Of a stretch of 55,288 nucleotides of DNA, positions 26,031-34,638 are shown piece after piece (within the stretch, counting starts at the first letter, position 1; every line of letters begins with the position of its first letter). The notes under the pieces were generated by a model. That model was not told the origin of the DNA. It saw only the letters and a list, made by a program, of their open reading frames with translations, and searched no databases. The stretch covers positions 1 through 55,288 of the forward strand of contig JAGWMJ010000015.1 of the NCBI GenBank assembly GCA_028871815.1, read 5' to 3'. Made by a program: the position numbers and the translations under genes. The DNA is from Armatimonadota bacterium. GTDB lineage: Bacteria > Armatimonadota > Chthonomonadetes > Chthonomonadales > Chthonomonadaceae.

Positions 26031-27112
26031 ACGAAATCGGAGCAAATCGGCGCAATCTGGACTGGACCGCGCAGGACGTGGCCCAATGGCTGGGTGTTCC
26101 CTTGGACGGGCTCGGTTCTATGGCCATTTCCGGCATGGCGGATATACCCGTCGCCGAGCCAACCGATCTGGTTTTCGCCGATGACGCTGCCCATTGTGAG
26201 CTTGCTGCCGAACGTGGATGCGGAGCTATACTGACCACGCCACAATCGTGGGCTGCTGCGCAGAAGCGGCCGCCGGCCGGTATCCTGGTCTCAAACGTCC
26301 GGGCTTCGTGGGTGGACCTCCTGGAAAGGCTTGAGGCCGATGCCCCGTTTCCCGCTGGTATCCATCCAGCCGCAGTCATCGATCCCGAAGCCCAGCTGGC
26401 AGATGATGTCTCGATCGGAGCTTTTGTAACAGTGGCGGCCGGTGCCGTACTGCACGACGGCGTGCGCGTGGATGACGGCGCTCGAGTTGGCGCCGGCTGT
26501 ACGATCGGCGCCGGCACTCGCATCTTTGCAAACGCCGTCCTCTACCCAAATGTGCGCGTTGGACGCCGGTGCCGCCTGCACGCGTGCTGCGTAATTGGCG
26601 CCGATGGGTTCGGCTATATCGCCGGTCCGCGTGGCGCACGCAAGATTCCGCACGTCGGCGGTGTGGTGATCGGCGACGACGTTGAGATCGGCGCCGCTGC
26701 GTGCATAGATCGCGGGCGCACCGGCAACACCACGATTGGGTCTGGCTGCAAACTCGATAACCTGGTGCACGTGGCGCACAATGTCCAGATTGGCGATGGC
26801 ACCCTTATTGCCGCTTTGGTGGGTATCGCTGGTAGCGTGCGCGTCGGCCGCGGAGTTGTCTTCGGCGGGCAGTCCGGCGTCGCCGATCAACTCGAGATTG
26901 GTGACGGCGCGCGTATCGCGGGCCGCGGCGCTGTAGTGACCAATGTGCCTGGCGGTGAAACCTGGTCGGGATACCCAGCCGGCCGTCACAGCAACCGCAT
27001 CCGTGAGGCAGTTGCACTCACTTACCTGCCGGATCTGCTCAAACGTGTGCGACGCCTTGAGCGGATTCTGTTCCCGGGTGATGACGGCACACACCGGGGC
27101 GACGCACCGTGA
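26027..27112 (+). CDS. lpxD: UDP-3-O-(3-hydroxyacyl)glucosamine N-acyltransferase
   Basis: 361 residues. Third step of lipid A synthesis: transfers a second 3-hydroxyacyl chain from ACP onto the 2-amino group. An N-terminal UDP-binding domain (~1-100) is followed by left-handed beta-helix hexapeptide repeats ([29 protein letters not shown] and others) and the catalytic His region [13 protein letters not shown], then a C-terminal helix ([21 protein letters not shown]). [18 protein letters not shown] is typical. GTG start, forming a GTGA overlap with the lipoprotein gene. Confidence 0.95.
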   Translation: MNEIGANRRNLDWTAQDVAQWLGVPLDGLGSMAISGMADIPVAEPTDLVFADDAAHCELAAERGCGAILTTPQSWAAAQKRPPAGILVSNVRASWVDLLERLEADAPFPAGIHPAAVIDPEAQLADDVSIGAFVTVAAGAVLHDGVRVDDGARVGAGCTIGAGTRIFANAVLYPNVRVGRRCRLHACCVIGADGFGYIAGPRGARKIPHVGGVVIGDDVEIGAAACIDRGRTGNTTIGSGCKLDNLVHVAHNVQIGDGTLIAALVGIAGSVRVGRGVVFGGQSGVADQLEIGDGARIAGRGAVVTNVPGGETWSGYPAGRHSNRIREAVALTYLPDLLKRVRRLERILFPGDDGTHRGDAP

Positions 27113-27996
27113 GCAGCTGCTCGCACGCGAGTGCATCTGTGCCAAAGGCGACCACGCTGGCGCGTGACTTTCAACTTAGTGGCCGTGGAATCCACACGGG
27201 CCAGCCGTGCCGGCTGCAGGTAACAAAAGCGCCTGCCGGCTCGGGCATCGTTTTCTCACGCAACGGGGTGCGGGTACCGGCCACGGCCCTGAATGTGGTG
27301 GGTACCGGGCGCTGCACCACTCTGGGGTATAACGGAACGACGGTTGCCACGGTGGAACACCTGCTGTCCGCAATGGTCGCCTGTCGCGTTGATAATGCGC
27401 TCATCTGCCTCGACGGTCCCGAGGTGCCAATTATGGATGGCAGCACGCAGCCGTTCTGTAACGCAATACGTCATGCCGGCATCCTCGCGCTGGAAGCACC
27501 AGCTCCTGTTCTGCAACTCGATTCCGAAGTCTCGATCCATGCAGGTGACTCCTCGATTACCCTCACTCCCGCACGGGGTCTAAGCCTTGAGGTGAGTACG
27601 GAGTTCGATGACTGGGCCGAGGGTGCAGCAACAATACGGCTTGACATGGAACCGGATGCCGCCGATTGGCGAAACCGTGTCGAGCCGGCCAGGACATTCG
27701 CATTCCGGCGCGAAGTGGAAGCGCTGCTTGCCGCCGGTTTGGCGAAGGGTGGCACCACGGAAAACGCGCTCGTGATTACTCCGCCGGATGAGTTCTCATC
27801 GCCACTTCGTATAGACGCCGAATGGTGTGCGCACAAAGCAGCCGACCTGCTGGGCGATCTGGCGCTGGTTGGGGCGCGCATACAAGCGCACGTAAAGGCA
27901 ATTCGTCCCGGGCATACGGTAAACTGCGATCTGGCCCGCAGATTACTGGCAATAAGAACAAGCGGAGCGATCGGCCAGATGGAGCAATGCGTATGA
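27109..27996 (+). CDS. lpxC: UDP-3-O-acyl-N-acetylglucosamine deacetylase
   Basis: 295 residues, the standard single-domain form, not the LpxC-FabZ fusion of Bacteroidetes. The committed zinc-dependent step of lipid A synthesis. Zinc ligands are all visible: His84 in VEHLLSA, and His242 and Asp246 in HKAADLLGD. The catalytic-base Glu83 precedes the first, and His269 in GHTVN matches the conserved active-site His. GTG start (GTGA overlap with lpxD). It ends with an ATGA overlap into fabZ. Confidence 0.96.
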   Translation: MSSCSHASASVPKATTLARDFQLSGRGIHTGQPCRLQVTKAPAGSGIVFSRNGVRVPATALNVVGTGRCTTLGYNGTTVATVEHLLSAMVACRVDNALICLDGPEVPIMDGSTQPFCNAIRHAGILALEAPAPVLQLDSEVSIHAGDSSITLTPARGLSLEVSTEFDDWAEGAATIRLDMEPDAADWRNRVEPARTFAFRREVEALLAAGLAKGGTTENALVITPPDEFSSPLRIDAEWCAHKAADLLGDLALVGARIQAHVKAIRPGHTVNCDLARRLLAIRTSGAIGQMEQCV

Positions 27997-28556
27997 TGGA
28001 TATTGAAGAGATTCGCAGCATCCTGCCGCACCGGTTTCCTATGCTGCTGGTGGATCGGATTCTGGAGGTGCAGGAGGGCGTTCGTGTCGTTGGCCTCAAG
28101 AATGTGACGATCAACGAGCCGTTCTTTGTCGGCCATTTTCCGGCCGTTGCCGTTATGCCCGGTGTGCTCATCATCGAATCGATGGCGCAGGTTGCGGGCT
28201 TGATGCTCCTCCGGATGCCGGATCATCTGCACAAACTGGTCTACATCGCCGAAGTCGAACGGATGCGATTCCGACGGCCGGTGGTGCCCGGCGACACGCT
28301 GATCACTGAGGCCACGATGGACTGGCTGCGCGGCGCATTCGGCCAGGTTACCATGGTGGGTCGTGTGAACGGCGAGGTCGTGGCCGAAGGCACAATGAAG
28401 TTCAAGATCATGGATTCGCGCGGCAGCCAGACCGCACCGGCGAGGCGTACGCACCTGGCAAATGGCGCCGTGCAGAGGGATGGACCGGAGCTGCTGGGAG
28501 AAGACGAAGCCAGTATGGCTGTGACGGCTGCGTTGGTCGGCGGCGAGCAGGAGTAG
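27993..28556 (+). CDS. fabZ: 3-hydroxyacyl-ACP dehydratase FabZ
   Basis: 187 residues from ATG 27993, which overlaps the lpxC stop and has GGAG eight bases upstream; ATG 27996 is equally possible. The open frame extends to 27822 but that part lies inside lpxC. The hot-dog fold signature LPHRFPMLLVDRI and the catalytic His/Glu region GHFPAVAVMPGVLIIESMAQ are intact. It dehydrates 3-hydroxyacyl-ACP in fatty acid synthesis and so competes with LpxA/LpxD for the same substrate pool. The C-terminal ~45 residues, hydrophilic and Ala/Gly/Glu-rich, exceed the usual ~150-residue length. Confidence 0.95.
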   Translation: MMDIEEIRSILPHRFPMLLVDRILEVQEGVRVVGLKNVTINEPFFVGHFPAVAVMPGVLIIESMAQVAGLMLLRMPDHLHKLVYIAEVERMRFRRPVVPGDTLITEATMDWLRGAFGQVTMVGRVNGEVVAEGTMKFKIMDSRGSQTAPARRTHLANGAVQRDGPELLGEDEASMAVTAALVGGEQE

Positions 28557-28560
28557 ATCC

Positions 28561-29376
28561 ATGGCGATAGCCCCGGAATTGACGGCCAGTATCCACCCCA
28601 CGGCAATCATCGATCGATCCGCCGAGCTCGACGCCGGAGTGGAGATAGGGCCGTACTGCATTATCGGGCCGCACGTGTTTCTTGGCGCCGGCACCGTCCT
28701 TCACGCTCACGTAGTTATTCAGGGCTATACGCGCATTGGATCTAACTGTCAGATCCACAGCGGGGCCATCATCGGCGGACCGCCGCAGGATACCAAGTTC
28801 AAGAACGAGCGCAGTTACGTATCCATCGGCGATAACAACATCCTGCGCGAGTGCGTTACCATTCATAGGGCAACAGGCGAAGGCAACCGCACGGTGCTGC
28901 GGGATAACATCATGCTCATGGCCTACGCGCATGTAGCCCACAATTGCGACATCGGAAACTACGTCACTATTGCATCATACGCGGGAATCAGCGGGCACGT
29001 CACGGTAGAAGATAACGCCAATATCGGTGGCATCGTGGGTGTTCATCAATTCTGCCGGATTGGCCGTTTGGCGATGGTGGGCGGAATGTCGGGCGTTACG
29101 CAAGATGTACCCCCGTACATGCTCGCCGCGGGCCGACCCGCGAAGGTATACGACGTGAACACGCGCGGATTGCGGCGATATGGTATCTCACAGCAGGTAC
29201 GCATTCAGCTGCGTGAAGCGTACAAGCTGCTCTATCGCTCGGACCTTAACGTTACACAGGCGATGGAAGCTATTGGTGAGGAGATCCCGATCAGTCAGGA
29301 GCTCGACCATCTGCTGGAGTTCATTCGCAGCATCCGTAACGGCGTTAGCGGACGCGGCAACAACCTGATGAGCTGA
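28561..29376 (+). CDS. lpxA: UDP-N-acetylglucosamine O-acyltransferase
   Basis: 271 residues, close to the family norm. First step of lipid A synthesis: puts a 3-hydroxyacyl chain on the 3-OH of UDP-GlcNAc. Begins IHPTAIIDRSAELDAGVEIGP and continues with hexapeptide beta-helix turns. AHVAHNCDIG contains the catalytic His, GGIVGVHQFCRIG the acyl-ruler region, and a C-terminal helical domain follows. GGAG lies just before the ATG, four bases after the fabZ stop. Confidence 0.97.
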   Translation: MAIAPELTASIHPTAIIDRSAELDAGVEIGPYCIIGPHVFLGAGTVLHAHVVIQGYTRIGSNCQIHSGAIIGGPPQDTKFKNERSYVSIGDNNILRECVTIHRATGEGNRTVLRDNIMLMAYAHVAHNCDIGNYVTIASYAGISGHVTVEDNANIGGIVGVHQFCRIGRLAMVGGMSGVTQDVPPYMLAAGRPAKVYDVNTRGLRRYGISQQVRIQLREAYKLLYRSDLNVTQAMEAIGEEIPISQELDHLLEFIRSIRNGVSGRGNNLMS

Positions 29377-30698
29377 TGGAGATCGCGATCATCTCGGGCG
29401 AGCCTTCGGGCGACGCGTTGGGAGCCGAGCTGGTCTGCGAACTCAAGCGGCAGCGGCCGGATTGCACCTTCTGGGGGCTCGGCAGCGGCGCTATGCGCAG
29501 CCAGGGCGTACGCCTGTTGGCCGACAGCGCATCGTGGGGCGCCATTGGTGTGATCGAGGCACTGACCAAAGTGCCGGTCATCCTCACGCGGATAGCACCC
29601 ATGATCAAGCGGGAGCTGGCCGCCCGGCGTCCCGATCTTCTAGTCTTAGTCGACTTTGGTGCGTTTAATGTGCCCCTTGGCCGCTTTGCGCGATCATTGA
29701 AGCTGAAGACCTTCTACTTTGTTCCACCGGGATCGTGGCGCCGCATCGGAAGAGGCGCCGAGACGCTCGTAGAGGCGTGCGATGCCGTGGCGACACCGTT
29801 TGCGTGGTCGGCAGAGTATCTGAGCTCCGCCGGGCTGCCGACAATCTGGTGCGGGCACCCGGTGCTGGATCGATGCCGTCCATCACTTACTCGCGCCGCA
29901 TTCTGCGAGCAGTTCGGCTTGCGCCCCGGTGCTCCGATCATCGCGCTTCTTCCGGGCAGCAGGACGGCCGAAGCCTCGGCGCTGATGCCGGTACTGGTTG
30001 ACGCGGCATCCGAGATCACGGCGAAAGAATCCGACGCGCAGTTTGTTGTGGCGGTGGCCCCATCTATTTCACGAGAGATGATGGTGAGCTTACTCGGCCG
30101 TCATCCGGATCTCGGAAGTCGCTTCAATGGGCTGTGGCGACGGGCCTCCGATGCTATCGGCCAAACACTTCTGAGGCCGGTTGATCGAACGGTTCCCGTA
30201 CCGGCTGCCGCGCTTCCAGATGGCTCGAGCGCTCCATTCCCACCAGAGCCGGACCGGAAACGCGCTTCCGTGCGGCGTGAGGCGCCGCCTGCGTTTGTGT
30301 TGGTATCCGGAATGGCGATCGATGTAATGGCCCACGCGAACGTCGTCATCGCCTGTTCCGGAACGGCAACGCTGGAAGCGGCCGTGCTCGGCGTGCCAAC
30401 GGTGATCGTCTACAAGGGGTCGCAGCTTCAGTACATCGAGTACAAGCTGCGCGGGATCCAGCGGAAGGTGCCGTTTATCGGCATCCCAAACATCCTGGCC
30501 GAACACCAGATCATGCCGGAGCTCCTGCAAAACGATGCCACGCCGTCGGCGGTTGCTGCGGCCGCATTGGAGTTAATGAACGACGTCGGCTCCAGGGCGG
30601 TAGCAAAAGGCGAGATGGAGAAGATCAAGGCGCTGCTTGGTTCGCATGGCGCTGCGGCTCGTGCCGCTGAGTTTGCTCTGAGTATAATGAAGTCATGA
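29376..30698 (+). CDS. lpxB: Lipid A disaccharide synthase
   Basis: 440 residues. Couples 2,3-diacylglucosamine-1-phosphate with UDP-diacylglucosamine (GT19 glycosyltransferase). N-terminal ISGEPSGDALG and FWGLGSGAM motifs; later FVPPGSWRR, LLPGSRTAEA and the donor-binding CSGTATLEAA. It is longer than the usual ~380 residues because of an insertion of ~40-50 residues near 265-310, rich in Pro, Arg and Ala (PVPAAALPDGSSAPFPPEP). The ATG shares one base with the lpxA stop. The 3' end contains a TATAAT placed exactly for a leaderless msbA start. Confidence 0.95.
   Translation: MEIAIISGEPSGDALGAELVCELKRQRPDCTFWGLGSGAMRSQGVRLLADSASWGAIGVIEALTKVPVILTRIAPMIKRELAARRPDLLVLVDFGAFNVPLGRFARSLKLKTFYFVPPGSWRRIGRGAETLVEACDAVATPFAWSAEYLSSAGLPTIWCGHPVLDRCRPSLTRAAFCEQFGLRPGAPIIALLPGSRTAEASALMPVLVDAASEITAKESDAQFVVAVAPSISREMMVSLLGRHPDLGSRFNGLWRRASDAIGQTLLRPVDRTVPVPAAALPDGSSAPFPPEPDRKRASVRREAPPAFVLVSGMAIDVMAHANVVIACSGTATLEAAVLGVPTVIVYKGSQLQYIEYKLRGIQRKVPFIGIPNILAEHQIMPELLQNDATPSAVAAAALELMNDVGSRAVAKGEMEKIKALLGSHGAAARAAEFALSIMKS
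30683..30688 (+). promoter_or_regulatory. Possible internal leaderless promoter for msbA
   Basis: A perfect TATAAT inside the last codons of lpxB, followed by six bases and the msbA ATG (30695). No recognisable -35 box. It could supply extra msbA transcript independent of the upstream operon. Confidence 0.45.
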
Positions 30699-32569
30699 CC
30701 GAAATGCCGAGAAGCGCGTCGGTAGGGGCTTCACTCACCGAGGGGCAGGTTCAGCGCCGGCTGCTCTCGTACCTGCGGCCGCAGCTGACACCGCTGCTCG
30801 GAGGATTGTTCTGTGCAGCGGTAACGGCGGCGATAGCCGCCGGGATTGCACGTTTGATCGAGACCGCCATCAACGCGATGATGATGGGCCGGGTTGATCT
30901 GCTCGACCTGCTGTGCGCTCTTGTCGTCGGCGTATTTGTGATAAAGGGCGTATTTACGTTTGGCCAAAGCTACCTCCTGGCGCTGGTGGCCAACCGCGTG
31001 GCCACGCGCCTGCGCGATGAGATCTTTGCGCACGTGCATTCGCTTTCGCTCTCGTTCTTTCATCGCCGGCGCACCGGGGCCATCATGTCGGTGATTACGA
31101 ACGATGTTCAGGTGATCCAGAATGCCGCGATGTCGCTGCGCAACGTCGTCTCAGCGCCTATCACTATTGTAGCCAGTGTGCTATACCTGTTCTTTATTAG
31201 TTGGCGCCTTGCTATCGCCTCTATCATCTTTATTCCGTTCATGGCGGTCGTCATAAGCAGCATCGGCAAACGGATTCGGAATATCTCGCGGACTGTTCAG
31301 GCACGTCTCGCCGACGTTTCCACGATCATGGAAGAGACGGTCGCCGGAGTCCGCGTCATCCAGTCCTTCGCCGCTGAGCGGCATGAGGTCAACCGGTTCG
31401 TAACGGAGAATGGCCGGGCCCTGGGCGCTGTTATGAAGGGCGCGCGCCGCAGCGCCCAGCTGCGGCCGCTTATCGAGTTGATTGGCGCCTTCGGCATAGC
31501 CCTGGTGCTGTTCATGGGCGGCAACGAGGTCGCTCACACCATTCAGGTGCAGCACCACCTCCAACAAAACTGGATTGCGGCTCATCCAGCACAGCCGCCT
31601 CCTGCATCCTCGTCGTTTCCCGTCGCGGGCGCGATGACCGAAGGCGCCCTGATGGCGTTTCTATATCTGCTGAATCTCATGGCTCGCTCGGCCGGCGATA
31701 TCGGCGGAATTGCCACACTGCGCGCTCAGGCAATGGCCGGCGCAAGGCGCATTTTCGAAGAGATACTGGACGTGGAGTCGGAGGTCGTGCAGCCTGCGGA
31801 ACCGGTTCGGCTCGACAGGATCAGCGGCCATATCGAGTTTCAGAATGTCAGCTTCAAGTACTCACCCGATGGCGCGCCAGTGCTTTGCAACGTCAGCTTT
31901 GAGGTTCGGCCCGGTGAGGTGGTTGCGCTGGTCGGAGCCAGCGGATCGGGCAAGAGCACCATTGCCGACCTGATTCCCCGCTTTTTTGACCCGGTCGCGG
32001 GCGCAATCCGCATAGATGGCGTCGATATACGCAGGCTCGATCTTGAGAGCCTTCGCAAGCAGATCGGCATCGTGCCGCAAGAGACATGGCTCTTTGCAGG
32101 CACGCTCCGCGATAACATCAAATATGGCTGCCGCGATGCCGAGGAAGAGCGGGTTCGCGCGGCGGCGTATGCCGCCAACGCCTCATTCATCAACAGCATG
32201 CCACAGCAGCTGGATACCATCGTCGGGGAGCGTGGCATCCGACTCTCGGGTGGCGAACGCCAGCGTATCGCGATTGCCCGCGCCATCCTTACCGATCCGC
32301 GCATCCTGATTCTCGACGAGGCAACCTCGTCGCTGGACGCGTCGTCGGAGGCATTGGTTCAGGAGGCCCTGGACCACCTGATGCAGAACCGCACCACGCT
32401 CGTCATTGCGCACCGCCTCTCTACCGTGGTCAATGCGGACCGCATCCTGGCGGTGCGAGAGGGAGCGATCGTCGAGGCCGGCACACATGCCGAACTCCTG
32501 AATGCCGGCGGATACTACGCGAATTTGTATGAGACGCAGGTTCGGACCGCGGGTCCGACCGGTGCCTGA
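30695..32569 (+). CDS. msbA: Lipid A export ABC transporter (MsbA-type), permease and ATPase fused
   Basis: 624 residues. Six transmembrane helices in the N-terminal ~350 residues, with an extra hydrophilic Gln/Pro/Ser-rich stretch around 285-315, then a nucleotide-binding domain: Walker A GASGSGKST, Q-loop PQETWLF, signature LSGGERQ, Walker B ILILDEATS and H-loop IAHRLS. In this cluster it almost certainly flips lipid A-core across the inner membrane. The ATG overlaps the lpxB stop. Other exporters of this class are possible from sequence alone, but the context is decisive. Confidence 0.92.
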   Translation: MTEMPRSASVGASLTEGQVQRRLLSYLRPQLTPLLGGLFCAAVTAAIAAGIARLIETAINAMMMGRVDLLDLLCALVVGVFVIKGVFTFGQSYLLALVANRVATRLRDEIFAHVHSLSLSFFHRRRTGAIMSVITNDVQVIQNAAMSLRNVVSAPITIVASVLYLFFISWRLAIASIIFIPFMAVVISSIGKRIRNISRTVQARLADVSTIMEETVAGVRVIQSFAAERHEVNRFVTENGRALGAVMKGARRSAQLRPLIELIGAFGIALVLFMGGNEVAHTIQVQHHLQQNWIAAHPAQPPPASSSFPVAGAMTEGALMAFLYLLNLMARSAGDIGGIATLRAQAMAGARRIFEEILDVESEVVQPAEPVRLDRISGHIEFQNVSFKYSPDGAPVLCNVSFEVRPGEVVALVGASGSGKSTIADLIPRFFDPVAGAIRIDGVDIRRLDLESLRKQIGIVPQETWLFAGTLRDNIKYGCRDAEEERVRAAAYAANASFINSMPQQLDTIVGERGIRLSGGERQRIAIARAILTDPRILILDEATSSLDASSEALVQEALDHLMQNRTTLVIAHRLSTVVNADRILAVREGAIVEAGTHAELLNAGGYYANLYETQVRTAGPTGA

Positions 32570-33281
32570 CGTGGCAGTTACTTCGCTGGAACAGAACGAT
32601 AGCTGGAGAGCGCGCCATGCACTGCGCACCAGAATCACTTCGGCATTCGTAGTCGGCTTGGTGCGCTCTCTCTATGCCACATACCGCCTGCGCGTGCACC
32701 GGTTGGACGAACTGGTGCCTTCATCCGGCGGTGCGATTCTGCTCACATGGCACGGCCGAACGCTGATTCCCGCGAACCTCCTCCGGAATCGCGGCTACTG
32801 GGCGCTGATATCGCTGTCGAGGGATGGTGAGCTGCAGAACGCGATCTTTCAGCGGTATGGCTTTCAAACCGTACGAGGGTCCACCGGCAGAGGCGGTATA
32901 CGTGCCGCGATCGAGGTCGCGAGTAAGCTTCGAGCCGGTGGTATTCTGACCTTCACTCCCGATGGCCCACGCGGCCCCTCGCACAAGGTGCAGCACGGGG
33001 TGATTTTTATGGCGCAGAAATCGGGCGTTCCCATTATTCCTGTCGGCATTAGCGCCAGTAGGCGTTGGCAGCTGAAGAGTTGGGACCAGTACATGGTTCC
33101 GAAGCCATTTGCAACGATCTGGTTTGTCGTTGGCGATCCCATCTACGTGCCGCCCGTGGTGGATGACGTCCTGCGCGACGAGCTTGCCCGCACGATTGAG
33201 GTGGCCATCAACCGGCTGGAGCGCGACGCCGAACTCCGCTGTGGCCACTCAACATATCCTTCGGACTGGCGGCTGGCGTGA
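32562..33281 (+). CDS. lpxJ: DUF374 / LpxJ-type lysophospholipid acyltransferase
   Basis: 239 residues from GTG 32562, an 8-base overlap with msbA; GTG 32571 is an alternative. This is the DUF374 branch of the acyltransferase superfamily: TWHGRTLIP carries the catalytic His, followed by SLSRDGELQ, FQTVRGSTGRGG and TFTPDGPRGP. DUF374 proteins include LpxJ of epsilonproteobacteria, a lipid A secondary acyltransferase, so the likely job is adding an acyloxyacyl chain. An LpxL-type enzyme is encoded three genes downstream, so two late acyltransferases of unrelated families are present. The symbol is by family and context. Confidence 0.85.
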   Translation: MPDVAVTSLEQNDSWRARHALRTRITSAFVVGLVRSLYATYRLRVHRLDELVPSSGGAILLTWHGRTLIPANLLRNRGYWALISLSRDGELQNAIFQRYGFQTVRGSTGRGGIRAAIEVASKLRAGGILTFTPDGPRGPSHKVQHGVIFMAQKSGVPIIPVGISASRRWQLKSWDQYMVPKPFATIWFVVGDPIYVPPVVDDVLRDELARTIEVAINRLERDAELRCGHSTYPSDWRLA

Positions 33282-34638
33282 GGAAGCTGCGATAAACCAC
33301 AGAACCTATAATGCAGCCCTGGCTGCCGGCTCGCCTTTGTTGGCGGCATGGCTTGCTCAGCGGTGGATCACCGGCAAGTCGCGACCCGGGTGGCGCGAAC
33401 GTTGGGGAAAACTGCCCGAGTCCGTTGTTGCCGCCAACGGATGCGTATGGCTGCACGCCGTATCGGTGGGCGAGACTGTAGCGGCCATTCCAATCGCGCA
33501 AAGTCTGCGCCAGCAAGCGCCGCATCGTCCGATTGTAGCTTCTGTTTCCACTCCAACGGGAATGGCCATTGCCCAGAGCCGGTTGTCTGCCCTGGTTGAT
33601 GGCATCTTCTATATGCCGTTTGACCTGCCCTGGGTTGCCGAGCGGGTCCTCGACGGACTCAGGCCGCGCGCGTTCGCAGCAGTTGAAAGTGAACTGTGGC
33701 CAAACCTGCTGCATGCGCTGCGCCGCCGCGCGATTCCCACGCTGGTTGTAAATGCCCGAATGAGCGATCGGACACTCCGGTTTGCTTTGGGCGCCGGCCG
33801 CGGAGTGTACCGGTGGATGCTTGCCAACGTGGATCGTGTTCTGGCGCAATCGGACGAGGATGCGCGGCGCTTCCGGCAGGTGGCGGGACCGGTCTGGTCT
33901 GAGGGTGTGTGCCGCACACTTGGCAACTCCAAATACGATACCGCTTCGCCGGTACTCAACGCGGCGGAAACCGCTGCCCTGCGCGCGAACCTCAGACTTC
34001 CCGCAGCGGCGCCCGTCTTCATTGCCGGTAGCACGCGATCTGGGCAAGAGGATGGCGTGGTGCTCGATGCCTACCGCCGGATGGCGCAAGCCGTTCCTGG
34101 TCTTTGTCTCATCATCGCGCCAAGGCACCTCGAGCGCGTACCGGCCCTGGAGCGCGAGATGCTCGCCGCGCGACTCACGCCCGTCCGGCGGACGGCCATT
34201 CCGCCGGAAGGCGATGTCAGGTGTATCATCCTGGATACGCTCGGCGAACTGGCCTCTCTCTATTCCGTCGCGGATGTTGCGTTCGTCGGCAACAGCTTTC
34301 CGCCGGTGGTGAAGGGTGGGGGACAAAGCCTCACGCAGCCGGTGTTGTATGGGCTGCCAACCCTGTTCGGACCGCACATCGCTACGGTACGGTCCGTCGC
34401 CGGCCAGCTTCAGGAGGCCGGCATCGGTTTCCAGGTGCATTCGGTTGATAGCCTGTCCGATGTTGCGATCGGGCTGTTTTCTTCTCCAGAGCAGCGCGCC
34501 TCGATTCACCTGGCTGCAGCGAACCTGGTTGCGGCAAACCAGGGCGCGTCACAGAGGTTCGCTTCCGAGATCCTGCAGCTGGCTTCGCGCGGCGCAGCCG
34601 GGTGCGAAGGCGTCGGGCAACATGGCCGATCGGCTTAA
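33241..34638 (+). CDS. waaA: 3-deoxy-D-manno-octulosonic acid (Kdo) transferase
   Basis: A GT30 Kdo transferase that adds Kdo from CMP-Kdo to lipid IVA. An N-terminal membrane anchor (ALAAGSPLLAAWLAQRW) is followed by GWRERWGKLP, HAVSVGETVAA, VESELWPNLL, VNARMSDR, GNSKYD, STRSGQE and the SLTQPVLYG sugar-nucleotide region. The start is unclear. GTG 33241 is the only conventional start shortly before the homology and has no ribosome site; it overlaps the previous gene by 41 bases (465 residues). CTG 33319, six bases after a TATAAT, would give a leaderless product of usual length. TTG 33337/33340 are also possible. The 3' end overlaps lpxK. Confidence 0.92.
   Translation: MATQHILRTGGWREEAAINHRTYNAALAAGSPLLAAWLAQRWITGKSRPGWRERWGKLPESVVAANGCVWLHAVSVGETVAAIPIAQSLRQQAPHRPIVASVSTPTGMAIAQSRLSALVDGIFYMPFDLPWVAERVLDGLRPRAFAAVESELWPNLLHALRRRAIPTLVVNARMSDRTLRFALGAGRGVYRWMLANVDRVLAQSDEDARRFRQVAGPVWSEGVCRTLGNSKYDTASPVLNAAETAALRANLRLPAAAPVFIAGSTRSGQEDGVVLDAYRRMAQAVPGLCLIIAPRHLERVPALEREMLAARLTPVRRTAIPPEGDVRCIILDTLGELASLYSVADVAFVGNSFPPVVKGGGQSLTQPVLYGLPTLFGPHIATVRSVAGQLQEAGIGFQVHSVDSLSDVAIGLFSSPEQRASIHLAAANLVAANQGASQRFASEILQLASRGAAGCEGVGQHGRSA
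33307..33312 (+). promoter_or_regulatory. Possible leaderless promoter for waaA
   Basis: TATAAT followed by six bases and an in-frame CTG (33319) of waaA, the same spacing as at 630, 13072 and 30695. No clear -35 box. Tentative because CTG is a rare start codon. Confidence 0.3.

Noticed and set aside
27822-27992. N-terminal extension of fabZ
   Set aside because: Lies wholly inside lpxC in another frame; FabZ homology and the ATGA overlap place the start at 27993.
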